Position numbers and translations under genes: made by a program. From Pirellulales bacterium (GTDB lineage Bacteria > Planctomycetota > Planctomycetia > Pirellulales > JALHPA01): a stretch of 64,000 nucleotides of DNA. The notes beneath the pieces were generated by a model. The model was given only the letters and a program-made list of their open reading frames with translations. It did not search any database and had not been told where the DNA came from. Positions 25,386 through 33,654 of the stretch are shown here, in pieces. Location: contig JANRLT010000065.1 of assembly GCA_033762255.1 (NCBI GenBank), positions 264,426-328,425 on the forward strand, written 5' to 3'. Each line of letters begins with the position of its first letter. Position 1 is the stretch's first letter.

Positions 25386-25795
25386 TCGCTCAAAAAAATA
25401 GGAACCCTGATGATACACGAAATGCGTGTTAGCACGATATTTAGCTGGTTTTCACCGGCAAGTCAGTTATTATGCGACCCAAACTGATGCGGATACCGGA
25501 TAAACAGGAGGAAACAGAGAGAGCGGAGCAGACAAAATATAGATAAGTGTCGATCAGTGCGGATTAGTGTTCCTTACGTATTTTTTTACCGCTAATCCGC
25601 GCTCATCGACACTAATCCCGCAAGAGGTACGCGGCTCTGTATTTTCCCCTGCTTCCTCGGCTCCTTCCCGTAAAAATTTGTAAACCTTATCGGGGTCGCT
25701 CAAAAAAAACAAGAACCCGATGATGATTCCCCGCATGTCCGTTAGCACGAAACGTGGCGGGTTTTTACTGGGAAGTAATTTAGCATGCAACTTTA
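25386..25795. repeat. Intergenic repeat cluster: two degenerate direct copies around an inverted repeat
   Basis: The gap holds no convincing gene. A segment starting TCGCTCAAAAAAA at 25386 and running to about 25480 recurs, degenerate, at 25696-25795. The copies share the blocks GAACCC, GATGAT, GTTAGCACGA and GGTTTT. Between them, 25543-25569 and 25590-25616 form an imperfect 27-base inverted repeat (23 of 27 match) with a 20-base loop. It contains GTGTCGATCAGTGCGGATTA, a sequence type widespread as short intergenic palindromes in environmental bacteria. Confidence 0.6.
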
Positions 25796-25832
25796 GAACT
25801 TTCTCCGTTCCGGTTGTAATACCCTGGGCTCT

Positions 25833-28004
25833 TTACGGGTTTCCTTCAACCCGCTCAAAGTTTTCGGCATAGCCGTTGAGGCTGGGGCGGGATTCCAACT
25901 GCGGAGTGCTGGCTAAGCCGGAATTGCGCAGGGACAATAGTCGTTCCTGGCAACGGTAGGGTGATTCGCCATGATTCGGCAGCAGGCGCGTGTAGGTGGA
26001 GTCCGCGTTCAGCACGCGGGTTTTGACATTATCCAGCAGATAGGCGGGGATGATCTCGTGCAGGATGCGGTCTTTTAGCTCGGGCGATTCGACGGGAAAC
26101 ATGACCTCTACCCGGCGATAAAAATTACGCGGCATCCAATCGGCGCTGGCCAAAAAAACCTTGGCCGAGCTATCCGGCCCAAAGACAAAGATGCGGCTAT
26201 GCTCCAAAAAGCGATCAACGATGCTGCGCACCCGAATGGTCTCGGAGATTCCCGGCAGGCCGGGCCGCAGGCAGCAGACGCCGCGGTCGATAATATCGAT
26301 CGGCACGCCCGCCTGACTGGCGCGGTACAAGGCCTCAATCGTGCGATGATCAACCAGCGCGTTCAGTTTGGCAAATATGCGCGACGGCCCCCCCTGGCGA
26401 GCGATCTCGGTTTGTTCATCAATAAGCTGCAGCGTGCGGCGATGCATATCCGTGGGGGCGACGACCAGTTTGCGCCATTGATGCCCCTGGGAATACCCGG
26501 TTAACAGGTTAAAGAGCGCCGAGGCGTCCGCCGCCAAATCCTCATTCGCGGTAAATAACCCTAGATCGGTGTAAACCAGCGCGGTCGTGGGATTGTAATT
26601 TCCCGTCCCCAAATGGACGTACCGCCGCAAATTATTTCCTTCCTGCCGCACGACCAGGGAAAGTTTGCAATGCGTTTTTAGGTCCAAAAAGCCAAACACC
26701 ACGTGCACGCCCGCGCGTTCCAGTTGTCTGGCCCAAGAGACGTTATTCGCCTCGTCAAAGCGGGCCTTTAGCTCCACCAGCGCCGTGACATGCTTGCCGT
26801 TTTCGGCCGCTTGGATCAGCGCGCGGGTCACGGGGGAGTCGCCGCTGGTGCGGTACAATGTTTGCTTGATGGCCAGCACCTTGGGATCGTGGGCCGCGCG
26901 ATTGACAAAGTCGACCACCGTGTCAAACGTATCATACGGATGATGGACTAAAATATCCCTCCGGGCAATCGTGGCAAACAGGTCGTCGCCGCGGCGACGG
27001 ATGCCACGGGGCAATTGCGGCGTAAAAGGGGGATCGCGCAGCGCCGCATGGTTGGGAAGGCGGGTCAGTTCCATCAGCGCGGTCAAATCCAGCGGCCCGT
27101 CGATGCGGTACACCTCGCTATAGCCCTCTGGCACATTGTCGCGGATGTATTCCTCGTCAATGATGCTCCGCAGCAGTTCCTCGCTGCCGCCGGCGGCCAC
27201 TTCCAGCCGCACCGCGTCCCCATGTTGCCGCGCCTTGAGCCGTTCCTCGATCAAGCGCAGCATATCGTCGGATTCTTGTTCCAGCAGTTCCACATCGCTA
27301 TCGCGCGTAATGCGAAACGTGGTCCAGCTTTGCGTGGCAAATCCGCCAAACAGTTCCGGCAGCCACGCGGAGATCGCTTCTTCCAGCAGGATAAAGTGCT
27401 GCTCTCCCGCCAGGCCCACCGGCACCAACCGCGGCAACACCGTGGGGACCTGCACCACGGCGAACATCTGTTTTGGCCCCAGGCCTCGGCGGCGTTCCAG
27501 CATGGCCGCCAGATACAACCCCCGGTTGTGGTAATGCGGGCTGGGGTGCGAGGGATCCACCGCCATCGGCGTCAAGATAGGGAACGCCCGCTCGCGAAAG
27601 TACTTGCCTAGCTGGTCGCGTTGGACATCGCTCAGTTCGTGATAGCCCAACAGCCGAATTTCCCGTTCGGCCAGCAGGGGCCGGATCGCGTCGTTCCAAC
27701 ATCGATACTGCGCCGCGACCAATTCCTGCGTACGCCGCGCGATCCGCTGCAACTGCACGATGGGCCGCAAGCCATCGGGGGAGTAATCTTGAGGCGCACC
27801 GTCGCCAAACGCCTGTTCCCGCAGGCCCGACACCCGCACCATAAAAAATTCGTCCAGGTTCGAACTGAAAATCGACAAGAACTTAACCCGCTCGAGCAAC
27901 GGATTGGTGGGGTCCTCGGCCTCTTCCAAGACGCGGGCGTTGAACTCCAGCCAACTCATCTCGCGATTGATAAAATGCTCGGGTTGAAACGATTGCTCAG
28001 TCAC
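25833..28004 (-). CDS. ppk1: Polyphosphate kinase 1
   Basis: A 723-residue enzyme that polymerises the ATP gamma-phosphate into polyphosphate, via phosphohistidine. The N-terminal domain begins FINREMSWLEFNARVLEEAE and includes FLSIFSSNLDEFFMVRVSGL. Catalytic-domain landmarks are HHPYDTFDTVVDFV, KQTLYRTSGDSPV and ALVELKARFDEANN. The predicted phosphohistidine lies in YVHLGTGNYNPTTA. IDIIDRGVCCLRPGLPG and the C-terminal phospholipase-D-like region SRIFVFGPDSSAKVFLASAD follow. The start codon is GTG at 28004, without obvious Shine-Dalgarno. Length and motif order are standard. It is monocistronic, with about 360 bp of repeat-bearing sequence upstream. Confidence 0.97.
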   Translation of the reverse strand: MTEQSFQPEHFINREMSWLEFNARVLEEAEDPTNPLLERVKFLSIFSSNLDEFFMVRVSGLREQAFGDGAPQDYSPDGLRPIVQLQRIARRTQELVAAQYRCWNDAIRPLLAEREIRLLGYHELSDVQRDQLGKYFRERAFPILTPMAVDPSHPSPHYHNRGLYLAAMLERRRGLGPKQMFAVVQVPTVLPRLVPVGLAGEQHFILLEEAISAWLPELFGGFATQSWTTFRITRDSDVELLEQESDDMLRLIEERLKARQHGDAVRLEVAAGGSEELLRSIIDEEYIRDNVPEGYSEVYRIDGPLDLTALMELTRLPNHAALRDPPFTPQLPRGIRRRGDDLFATIARRDILVHHPYDTFDTVVDFVNRAAHDPKVLAIKQTLYRTSGDSPVTRALIQAAENGKHVTALVELKARFDEANNVSWARQLERAGVHVVFGFLDLKTHCKLSLVVRQEGNNLRRYVHLGTGNYNPTTALVYTDLGLFTANEDLAADASALFNLLTGYSQGHQWRKLVVAPTDMHRRTLQLIDEQTEIARQGGPSRIFAKLNALVDHRTIEALYRASQAGVPIDIIDRGVCCLRPGLPGISETIRVRSIVDRFLEHSRIFVFGPDSSAKVFLASADWMPRNFYRRVEVMFPVESPELKDRILHEIIPAYLLDNVKTRVLNADSTYTRLLPNHGESPYRCQERLLSLRNSGLASTPQLESRPSLNGYAENFERVEGNP

Positions 28005-28364
28005 GGCAGGATTCGCTTTTTAGGTAATTTGGAAAATCTAATGAAGTTGTATCGACGGAACAATGTTCCACCGTCAACCTTAGCTTATAGGTCCTTCTAT
28101 GCCCATTGGTTCGCATAATCCTATTTTATCGCAGCAGCGGGGCATTGCGGCAGCGGGAAAGTCCTTTATGATAATCGTAGGTTGGATTTTGGTCGATTTA
28201 CGCAAGATGATAAATGGCAAGGAGTTACAGTGGTAATTACAATTTACGAATGGCAAATTACGATTTAAGTTGAGGCGTGGCATTTTCCCTCGCACCCCGT
28301 TCCGCCGATACCTTCGGCGGCTTTATCCCGCGACCTGCGTCCCTTACCCCTGTCCCTTACTCTT
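28005..28364. other. Intergenic region between divergent ppk1 and hydrolase genes
   Basis: No gene is seen. It contains short simple repeats: ATTACAATTTACGAATGGC followed by AAATTACGATTTA (about 28237-28268), of the kind common in intergenic spacers, and GTCCCTTAC twice (near 28340 and 28353) directly before the hydrolase start. It must also hold both promoters, which I cannot place with confidence. Confidence 0.4.
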
Positions 28365-29237
28365 GTGACTGACTGGCGTACTCTTTATCCGTTTGAATCG
28401 CAAGGACTTACGGTCGAAGGGCACCGCTGGCACTATGTGGATGAAGGCCCCCGACTCGCTGATACCCCGACACTGGTCCTGGTCCATGGCAACCCGACTT
28501 GGTCGTTTTATTGGCGAAATGCCATTACCGCCTGGTCCACCCGCTATCGCGTCATCGCGGTGGACCAACTTGGCTGCGGATTGAGCGACAAACCACCGGA
28601 TGGCCCGTATCGGCTGGCGGACCGAGTGCGGCAATTGGGTAAGTTCCTAACCGGTTTGCAGTTACGCCATGTCACGCTCATTGGCCATGATTGGGGGGGG
28701 GCCATTGCCACCGGAGCCGCCCTCGAACACCGTGACCGCGTGGCGCGCCTAGGCCTGCTGAACACCGGGGCGTTTCGCAGCGATAAAATCCCGTGGCGGA
28801 TTGCCGTCTGCCGTTGGCCTATTTTTGGTCCGTTGGCCGTCAGGGGGCTGAATGCCTTTCAAATTGCCGCCTTTTCCATGGCGGTGGAACAGCGGCAAAA
28901 TCTTACTCCCCTGGTGCGCGCGGGATACGCGGCTCCGTATGGCTCCTGGGCGGAACGAGTGGCAATCCAACGATTTGTCGAGGATATCCCGTTATCGCCC
29001 CGGCACCCCAGCTATGCCAAATTGGCCGAGATCGAGGCGGGGCTGCCCAGTTTAGGGGACATGCCCAAGCTTTTGATTTGGGGGATGCGGGATTGGTGCT
29101 TTACGCCGTGGTTTTTAGAGCAATTTGAACGTGTCTGGCCCGAGGCGGAGGTGGAACGTATCGCCGACGCGGGACATTGGGTGCTGGAGGACGCGCCGGA
29201 TCGGGTCATCCGCCGCGTGGCGCATTGGGTAGGATAG
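28365..29237 (+). CDS. Haloalkane-dehalogenase-like alpha/beta hydrolase
   Basis: A 290-residue cytoplasmic hydrolase. The nucleophile elbow GHDWGG has Asp109 rather than serine, as in haloalkane dehalogenases and epoxide hydrolases. HGNPTWSFYWR (41-51) supplies the oxyanion or halide-binding Asn43. Trp110 directly after the nucleophile is the second halide-binding residue in dehalogenases. The acid is in WGMRDWCFTP and the histidine in DAGHWVLEDAP. The halide-pocket pair (Asn43, Trp110) favours dehalogenase over epoxide hydrolase, but activity is not proven. The GTG at 28365 gives MTDWRTLYPF. It stands alone between ppk1 and an ATP-grasp gene. Confidence 0.82.
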   Translation: MTDWRTLYPFESQGLTVEGHRWHYVDEGPRLADTPTLVLVHGNPTWSFYWRNAITAWSTRYRVIAVDQLGCGLSDKPPDGPYRLADRVRQLGKFLTGLQLRHVTLIGHDWGGAIATGAALEHRDRVARLGLLNTGAFRSDKIPWRIAVCRWPIFGPLAVRGLNAFQIAAFSMAVEQRQNLTPLVRAGYAAPYGSWAERVAIQRFVEDIPLSPRHPSYAKLAEIEAGLPSLGDMPKLLIWGMRDWCFTPWFLEQFERVWPEAEVERIADAGHWVLEDAPDRVIRRVAHWVG

Positions 29238-29331
29238 GGTGGCGGGTGTGCAGGGGTGACGGGGGACGAGCCTCGGCAGGACCCGTGGGAGGTAGTGGAT
29301 TGTGGGTTAAGTCAGAATTGCTGGCATTTCT

Positions 29332-29356
29332 ATTCTGCATTCATCATTCTGCATTC
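29332..29356. repeat. Short direct repeat before ATP-grasp stop
   Basis: ATTCTGCATTC occurs at 29332-29342 and again at 29346-29356, abutting the ATP-grasp stop. This is a common simple intergenic repeat in planctomycetes and other bacteria, and no function is implied. Confidence 0.5.
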
Positions 29357-30754
29357 TTAATTTATTTCAACCTCCCCCTGCAGCAGTTCATACAACTCCC
29401 CGGCCGTGTCGAGCAGTTCCGCCTCCACGGCCGTTTCATCGGTCCCTTCGGCAAAAATTGTCAGTAGCGGTTCCCCCGCGTAAATGGGACTTTCCGCCAT
29501 GGGCAAGTCCGCCACACTCGGTCGGCCGCTGGACAGATTGCGAATCGCGCACCACTGCGCGGCGGCCGTGGTAAATCGCCAGGGTTGTTGGTTAGGCAAT
29601 CCATCAAATCCTTCTTGCGTTAGTTCAGTTCTCCGCGGCGCGGCGTCCGGAACATGCAAAATCGCTTTCCCCACGACCAGTCTGGCAAACGGGATCGCCC
29701 GCGCTGGCAACTTGCCCAGGAGGCACGCTTCGAGATGCAGTTTGATCGCCAGCAGCCGTTCGCCACGGGTGCCCCGTGTTCCTAACAGACTCGAACGCTC
29801 TAGTACTTCGATCGACGCCGTGTAGCGGGGGTTGATTTCCACCGGCACGATCCGTCCGTCGGCGGTCCAAATGGCATCCACGCCAAACAGGCCGACGAGG
29901 CCAAACTCGCGGGCCAGCACATCGCCAATGGCCTGCCACTGCGCAAAGATATCATCCGGCAAATGCAGCGGCCCCATCGAGCCACAATATTGAAAGGAGC
30001 GCGGTCGCGACGTGGCAGATTCGTAATTTCCCCGCGGACCTGCTTTTCCGCTAACATCCATATCCGCGGGGCTGGCCGTTTCCCCCCAACACCACGACTG
30101 CCCAATCAGTTGTCGGGTACTCCCTAGGCAGACCGCTTGGCGTCCGGCGGCGACATACACCGCGCTGACAGGCGTGCCGGGAATATATTTTTGCCAAAAG
30201 TGGTTTGCAGGTACGGCTGCGGCGGCCGGTTCCGCGCTCCAAAAATTGATGCCTATCCCTCCCCCCGAGCGGAGCGGTTTGCACAGCCACAGGGGTGGGG
30301 TGTGATTCTGTGGGAGAACTGATTCTGCTTGTAAAGGTTTGGGCAAAGTTTTTTCTGGCGGTTCATTGCGGATTTCCGCAAACGGCAGGCCAGCTTGTCG
30401 CAAGACGGCAGTCCACGAGAACGGGTCTCGCACGGCGGCGACAACCTCTGGCGAATTGCCCGCCAAGCGATGTCGCGGCGTCAGGCAAGCGGCAAGTGTC
30501 TGGAGGTGATTTTCCATCGCCCCGGTGTAGATCAGCGTGCCGCTGGGGGCATTGGCCAAAAGCGAGGGAAAGCCCGTGGGGAAGGGGTCGCAGATTTCGG
30601 TGATTTCGGCCAGCATTTGCAGGTCGGTATCGCCAAACCTATCGGCGCACCACAAGAGGCGTCCATGTTCTGGCTGATATCCGGCCTGCACCGCTGAAGC
30701 GGCCGCGGCCCGAACGCTTGCGCCGATGAGGAGTAAATTTTGCGGCAGGGACAC
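29357..30754 (-). CDS. ATP-grasp family ligase, substrate unknown
   Basis: A 465-residue cytoplasmic protein. The N-terminal Rossmann-like part is SLPQNLLLIGASVRAAAASA. The ATP-grasp lysine lies in LWLCKPLRSGGGIGINFWS, followed by FWQKYIPGTPVSAVYVAAGR. The metal-binding end is FGVDAIWTADGRIVPVEINP (VEINPRYTAS). A C-terminal extension ends near ELYELLQGEVEIN. Such carboxylate-amine ligase-like proteins occur in planctomycete and methylotroph genomes near tetrahydromethanopterin C1 genes, but no such neighbours appear here, so that link is only a possibility. The start is GTG at 30754 with weak ribosome binding. It is convergent with the dehalogenase-like gene. Confidence 0.75.
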   Translation of the reverse strand: MSLPQNLLLIGASVRAAAASAVQAGYQPEHGRLLWCADRFGDTDLQMLAEITEICDPFPTGFPSLLANAPSGTLIYTGAMENHLQTLAACLTPRHRLAGNSPEVVAAVRDPFSWTAVLRQAGLPFAEIRNEPPEKTLPKPLQAESVLPQNHTPPLWLCKPLRSGGGIGINFWSAEPAAAAVPANHFWQKYIPGTPVSAVYVAAGRQAVCLGSTRQLIGQSWCWGETASPADMDVSGKAGPRGNYESATSRPRSFQYCGSMGPLHLPDDIFAQWQAIGDVLAREFGLVGLFGVDAIWTADGRIVPVEINPRYTASIEVLERSSLLGTRGTRGERLLAIKLHLEACLLGKLPARAIPFARLVVGKAILHVPDAAPRRTELTQEGFDGLPNQQPWRFTTAAAQWCAIRNLSSGRPSVADLPMAESPIYAGEPLLTIFAEGTDETAVEAELLDTAGELYELLQGEVEIN

Positions 30755-31095
30755 GAGTAATTTCCAGTTGCTGAATAATTGGTTGCAAATATAACGAAAA
30801 ATGTGGAGCGGATTTGATTTTTACCCAGGCAAAAAAAACCTGGACTCAGGTGGTCAAGTATGCTTAAATAGGAAAGACCTGCGGCCCGCCGGGGAATCTC
30901 CGGTCCCACCTGCCGCGTAGAACAAACTGGATTCATGCAAAGCTACGGCCTTAGAGGCCCTCCTTCTTTGCTGAATCCGCGCTTATTAAAACAAGCACCC
31001 TCCCACGGTTGGTGGGATAGCCCGCGCCACGGCCGGATCGCCGTGACGGGTTAACCGCTTATAATCCGGTAAGAGCCATTCTACAATCGCCGATC
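30755..31095. other. Intergenic leader before DUF1592 gene
   Basis: No gene is seen. Two small hairpins are visible: CCGG/CCGG around GGAATCT near 30887-30902, and TCCCAC/GTGGGA near 31009-31026. A TATAAT hexamer at about 31061 could serve the following gene, but no good -35 partner is spaced correctly. Confidence 0.35.
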
Positions 31096-33654
31096 ATGCT
31101 GGATAAATCCGCCAACGCCGCCAAAAACCAGTTTTCTCCTAGCCGTTATCACCGGCTGGTTGGCAGCCTCTTGGGCATGTTGTGTGGCGGGTTGTTGTTG
31201 TGGGGAAACAGCGACTTACTAGATTCCAGTAAAGGAATAGCCAGGGGAGAGGAATCCTCCCCGGCATCCGCCACGACCGCGCAATTGTCGGCCGAGGTTC
31301 CCGGCAAAGTCGTGCCGTTTATTAAAAAATATTGCGTGGACTGCCACGCGGGAAAGGAGGCCGAAGCGGGGATCGATCTGGAAAAAACAACCACGGGCGA
31401 GCAACTGCTGCGGGAACGACGGGTCTGGCGAACGGTGGCCAGTAAACTGCGCAACCGCGAAATGCCCCCCAGCGATCACGACACCCAACCCGCCGAAGGG
31501 GAAAGCGATCACGCCGCCGCCTTGATTGAGGGATTGTTAAAAAGCTCTTTGGCGGACGCCCCGATCGATCCGGGCCGCGTCACCATTCGCCGTTTGAATC
31601 GCGCCGAATACAACAACACCATTCGCGATCTCGTGGGCGTTGACTTTCGCCCGGCGGAAGATTTTCCCAGCGACGACGTCGGCTATGGGTTTGACAACAT
31701 CGGCGATGTCCTGGCGATGCCGCCGATCCTCCTGGAAAAGTATTTTTTGGCGGCCGAGAAAATCATGGATCGGGCGATTGTCGTTCCCGATCCGGCCAAG
31801 ATGTACACCAACCGGATGACCGGGGCGAAGCTGACCGCGGACAACGGCGGGCGGGTGCCCGAATCCGAAGCCCATCTGCTGACATCGGACGGCGCGGTGC
31901 GGGGCGATTTTAATTTTCCCACGCCGGGCGAATACCAGGTTCGTATCGAGGCCTGGGGAGACCAGGCCGGTCCCGATCCGGCGCGGATGTCGCTCAAGAT
32001 TGATGACAAAGCGCTAAAGACCTGGGACGTGGCGAATGATCGCTTTAAACCACGGGTGTTTCAAATCCAGCAAGAGTTTTCCGCGGGAAATAAGCGGCTG
32101 GCGGTTTCCTTTGACAATGATTACTACTTGCCAAAAAATGACGATCCCAAAAAAGGGGGAGACCGCAACCTGATCATCCATTGGGTGGAGGTGCGGGGTC
32201 CGTTAGGGCTAGACGAGTCCACGCTCCCGGCGACGCACAAGCAAATTTTATTTGTGACGCCGCCAAAGTTACAGCCCGAGGATCTGAATAAGCCGCGTAA
32301 GCGGATTGTCACATTAAAAAAAGATCCCGAAAAGGCCGCCGCCGAAAAAGCGAGCGCTGAACGCCGCAAAGCCCGTCGCGACGCGGCGGAAAAAATCATC
32401 GACCGGTTTGCGTCCCGCGCGTTTCGCCGGCCGGCGACCAGCGATGAGCTAGAACGCCTGCTAAAAATTTGGGAAACCGTCGAGGAAGACAAACAACCGT
32501 TTGAGCGGGGGATTCAACTGGCCTGCACGGCGGTGTTGGTCTCCCCCCATTTTTTGTATCGGATAGAGCTGGACCCCAAGCCGGATGATCCTAATTTTGT
32601 CTATGAACTGAACGATTTTGAACTGGCGACGCGGCTGAGTTATTTTTTGTGGAATAGCATGCCGGATGATGAGTTGTTTGCCCTGGCTGAAAAGGGTGCG
32701 CTCCGTCAAGGGAACAATTTGGCCGCGCAGGTCAAACGAATGATGCGCGACCGCAAGGCGCAGGCCCTGGTGGATAACTTTGGCGGGCAGTGGCTGCAAA
32801 CGCGGCGGCTGGCGGATGTGCAGTTTGACACGACGAAATATAGCGCCTTTGACGACCAACTGCGGGCCGCCATGCAAAAAGAGACCACGCTCTTTTTTGC
32901 CACACTTTTGGTGGAGGATCGCAGCGTTCTAGAGTTTTTGGACGCCGACTTTACGTTTCTCAACGAGCGGCTGGCACTCCATTATGGCTTTCCGGGGATT
33001 GCCGGCGACCATTTTCGCCGCGTGGACCTTTCCGCCGACAACCCCCTGGCCGCGCGACGGGGGGGACTCCTGGGCATGGCGGGAATTCTGGCCCTCAATA
33101 GCAATCCTACCCGCACGTCACCGGTCAAACGGGGCAAATGGATCATGGAAACTTTATTGGGGACTCCCCCTCCCCCCGCGCCGCCGGAAGTCCCCAAACT
33201 AGAAGATGACAAGGAAGACCAAGGGCCCCTGGTCGGCACCCTCAAGCAGCGCATGGAGCAACACCGCGCAAATCCCATGTGCGCGTCCTGCCATCGCCAA
33301 ATGGACAGCATGGGCTTTGGGCTGGAAAACTTTGACGCCTTGGGGGCTTGGCGCGAGCAGGACGGCACCGAGGCGATCGATGCTAGCGGGGTTTTGCCCG
33401 GAAATGTCAAATTTTCCGGACCTGTGGAATTAAAACAGATTCTGAAGTCGAAAAAAGAGTTATTCGTCCGCTGTTTAACCGAAAAAATGCTGACTTATGC
33501 TGTCGGCCGGGGCCTGGAAGAGTATGATGAAGTCACGGTGGACCGCATTGCGGCCGCTATGGCTAGCCAGGATTACCGTTTTTCCGCGCTCTTGACCGAA
33601 ATCGTCAACAGCGCTCCCTTTCAACAAAAACGTGGCGCAGGAGTTCGACCATGA
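31096..33654 (+). CDS. Planctomycete cytochrome-c/DUF1592-family secreted protein
   Basis: The protein has 852 residues. An N-terminal hydrophobic segment (YHRLVGSLLGMLCGGLLLWG) targets the envelope. A heme motif CVDCH (80-84) lies in a PSCyt1-type cytochrome domain. The planctomycete module series follows: DUF1587 (VTIRRLNRAEYNNTIRDLVG), a carbohydrate-binding-like stretch, DUF1595 (DRFASRAFRRPATSDELERL), DUF1592 (ATRLSYFLWNSMPDDELFAL), DUF1588 (GMAGILALNSNPTRTSPVKR) and DUF1585 (VRCLTEKMLTYAVGRGLEEY). A second CxxCH (CASCH, from residue 729) lies between. Function is undetermined. Extracytoplasmic electron transfer and polymer degradation have both been proposed for this family. Its stop overlaps the DUF1552 start by 4 bases (ATGA). 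Confidence 0.92.
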   Translation: MLDKSANAAKNQFSPSRYHRLVGSLLGMLCGGLLLWGNSDLLDSSKGIARGEESSPASATTAQLSAEVPGKVVPFIKKYCVDCHAGKEAEAGIDLEKTTTGEQLLRERRVWRTVASKLRNREMPPSDHDTQPAEGESDHAAALIEGLLKSSLADAPIDPGRVTIRRLNRAEYNNTIRDLVGVDFRPAEDFPSDDVGYGFDNIGDVLAMPPILLEKYFLAAEKIMDRAIVVPDPAKMYTNRMTGAKLTADNGGRVPESEAHLLTSDGAVRGDFNFPTPGEYQVRIEAWGDQAGPDPARMSLKIDDKALKTWDVANDRFKPRVFQIQQEFSAGNKRLAVSFDNDYYLPKNDDPKKGGDRNLIIHWVEVRGPLGLDESTLPATHKQILFVTPPKLQPEDLNKPRKRIVTLKKDPEKAAAEKASAERRKARRDAAEKIIDRFASRAFRRPATSDELERLLKIWETVEEDKQPFERGIQLACTAVLVSPHFLYRIELDPKPDDPNFVYELNDFELATRLSYFLWNSMPDDELFALAEKGALRQGNNLAAQVKRMMRDRKAQALVDNFGGQWLQTRRLADVQFDTTKYSAFDDQLRAAMQKETTLFFATLLVEDRSVLEFLDADFTFLNERLALHYGFPGIAGDHFRRVDLSADNPLAARRGGLLGMAGILALNSNPTRTSPVKRGKWIMETLLGTPPPPAPPEVPKLEDDKEDQGPLVGTLKQRMEQHRANPMCASCHRQMDSMGFGLENFDALGAWREQDGTEAIDASGVLPGNVKFSGPVELKQILKSKKELFVRCLTEKMLTYAVGRGLEEYDEVTVDRIAAAMASQDYRFSALLTEIVNSAPFQQKRGAGVRP

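Noticed and set aside
25554..25790. 78-residue minus-strand frame in the M50-ppk1 gap
   Set aside because: It runs across the palindrome and one direct-repeat copy. It lacks a good start context and has no recognisable domain.
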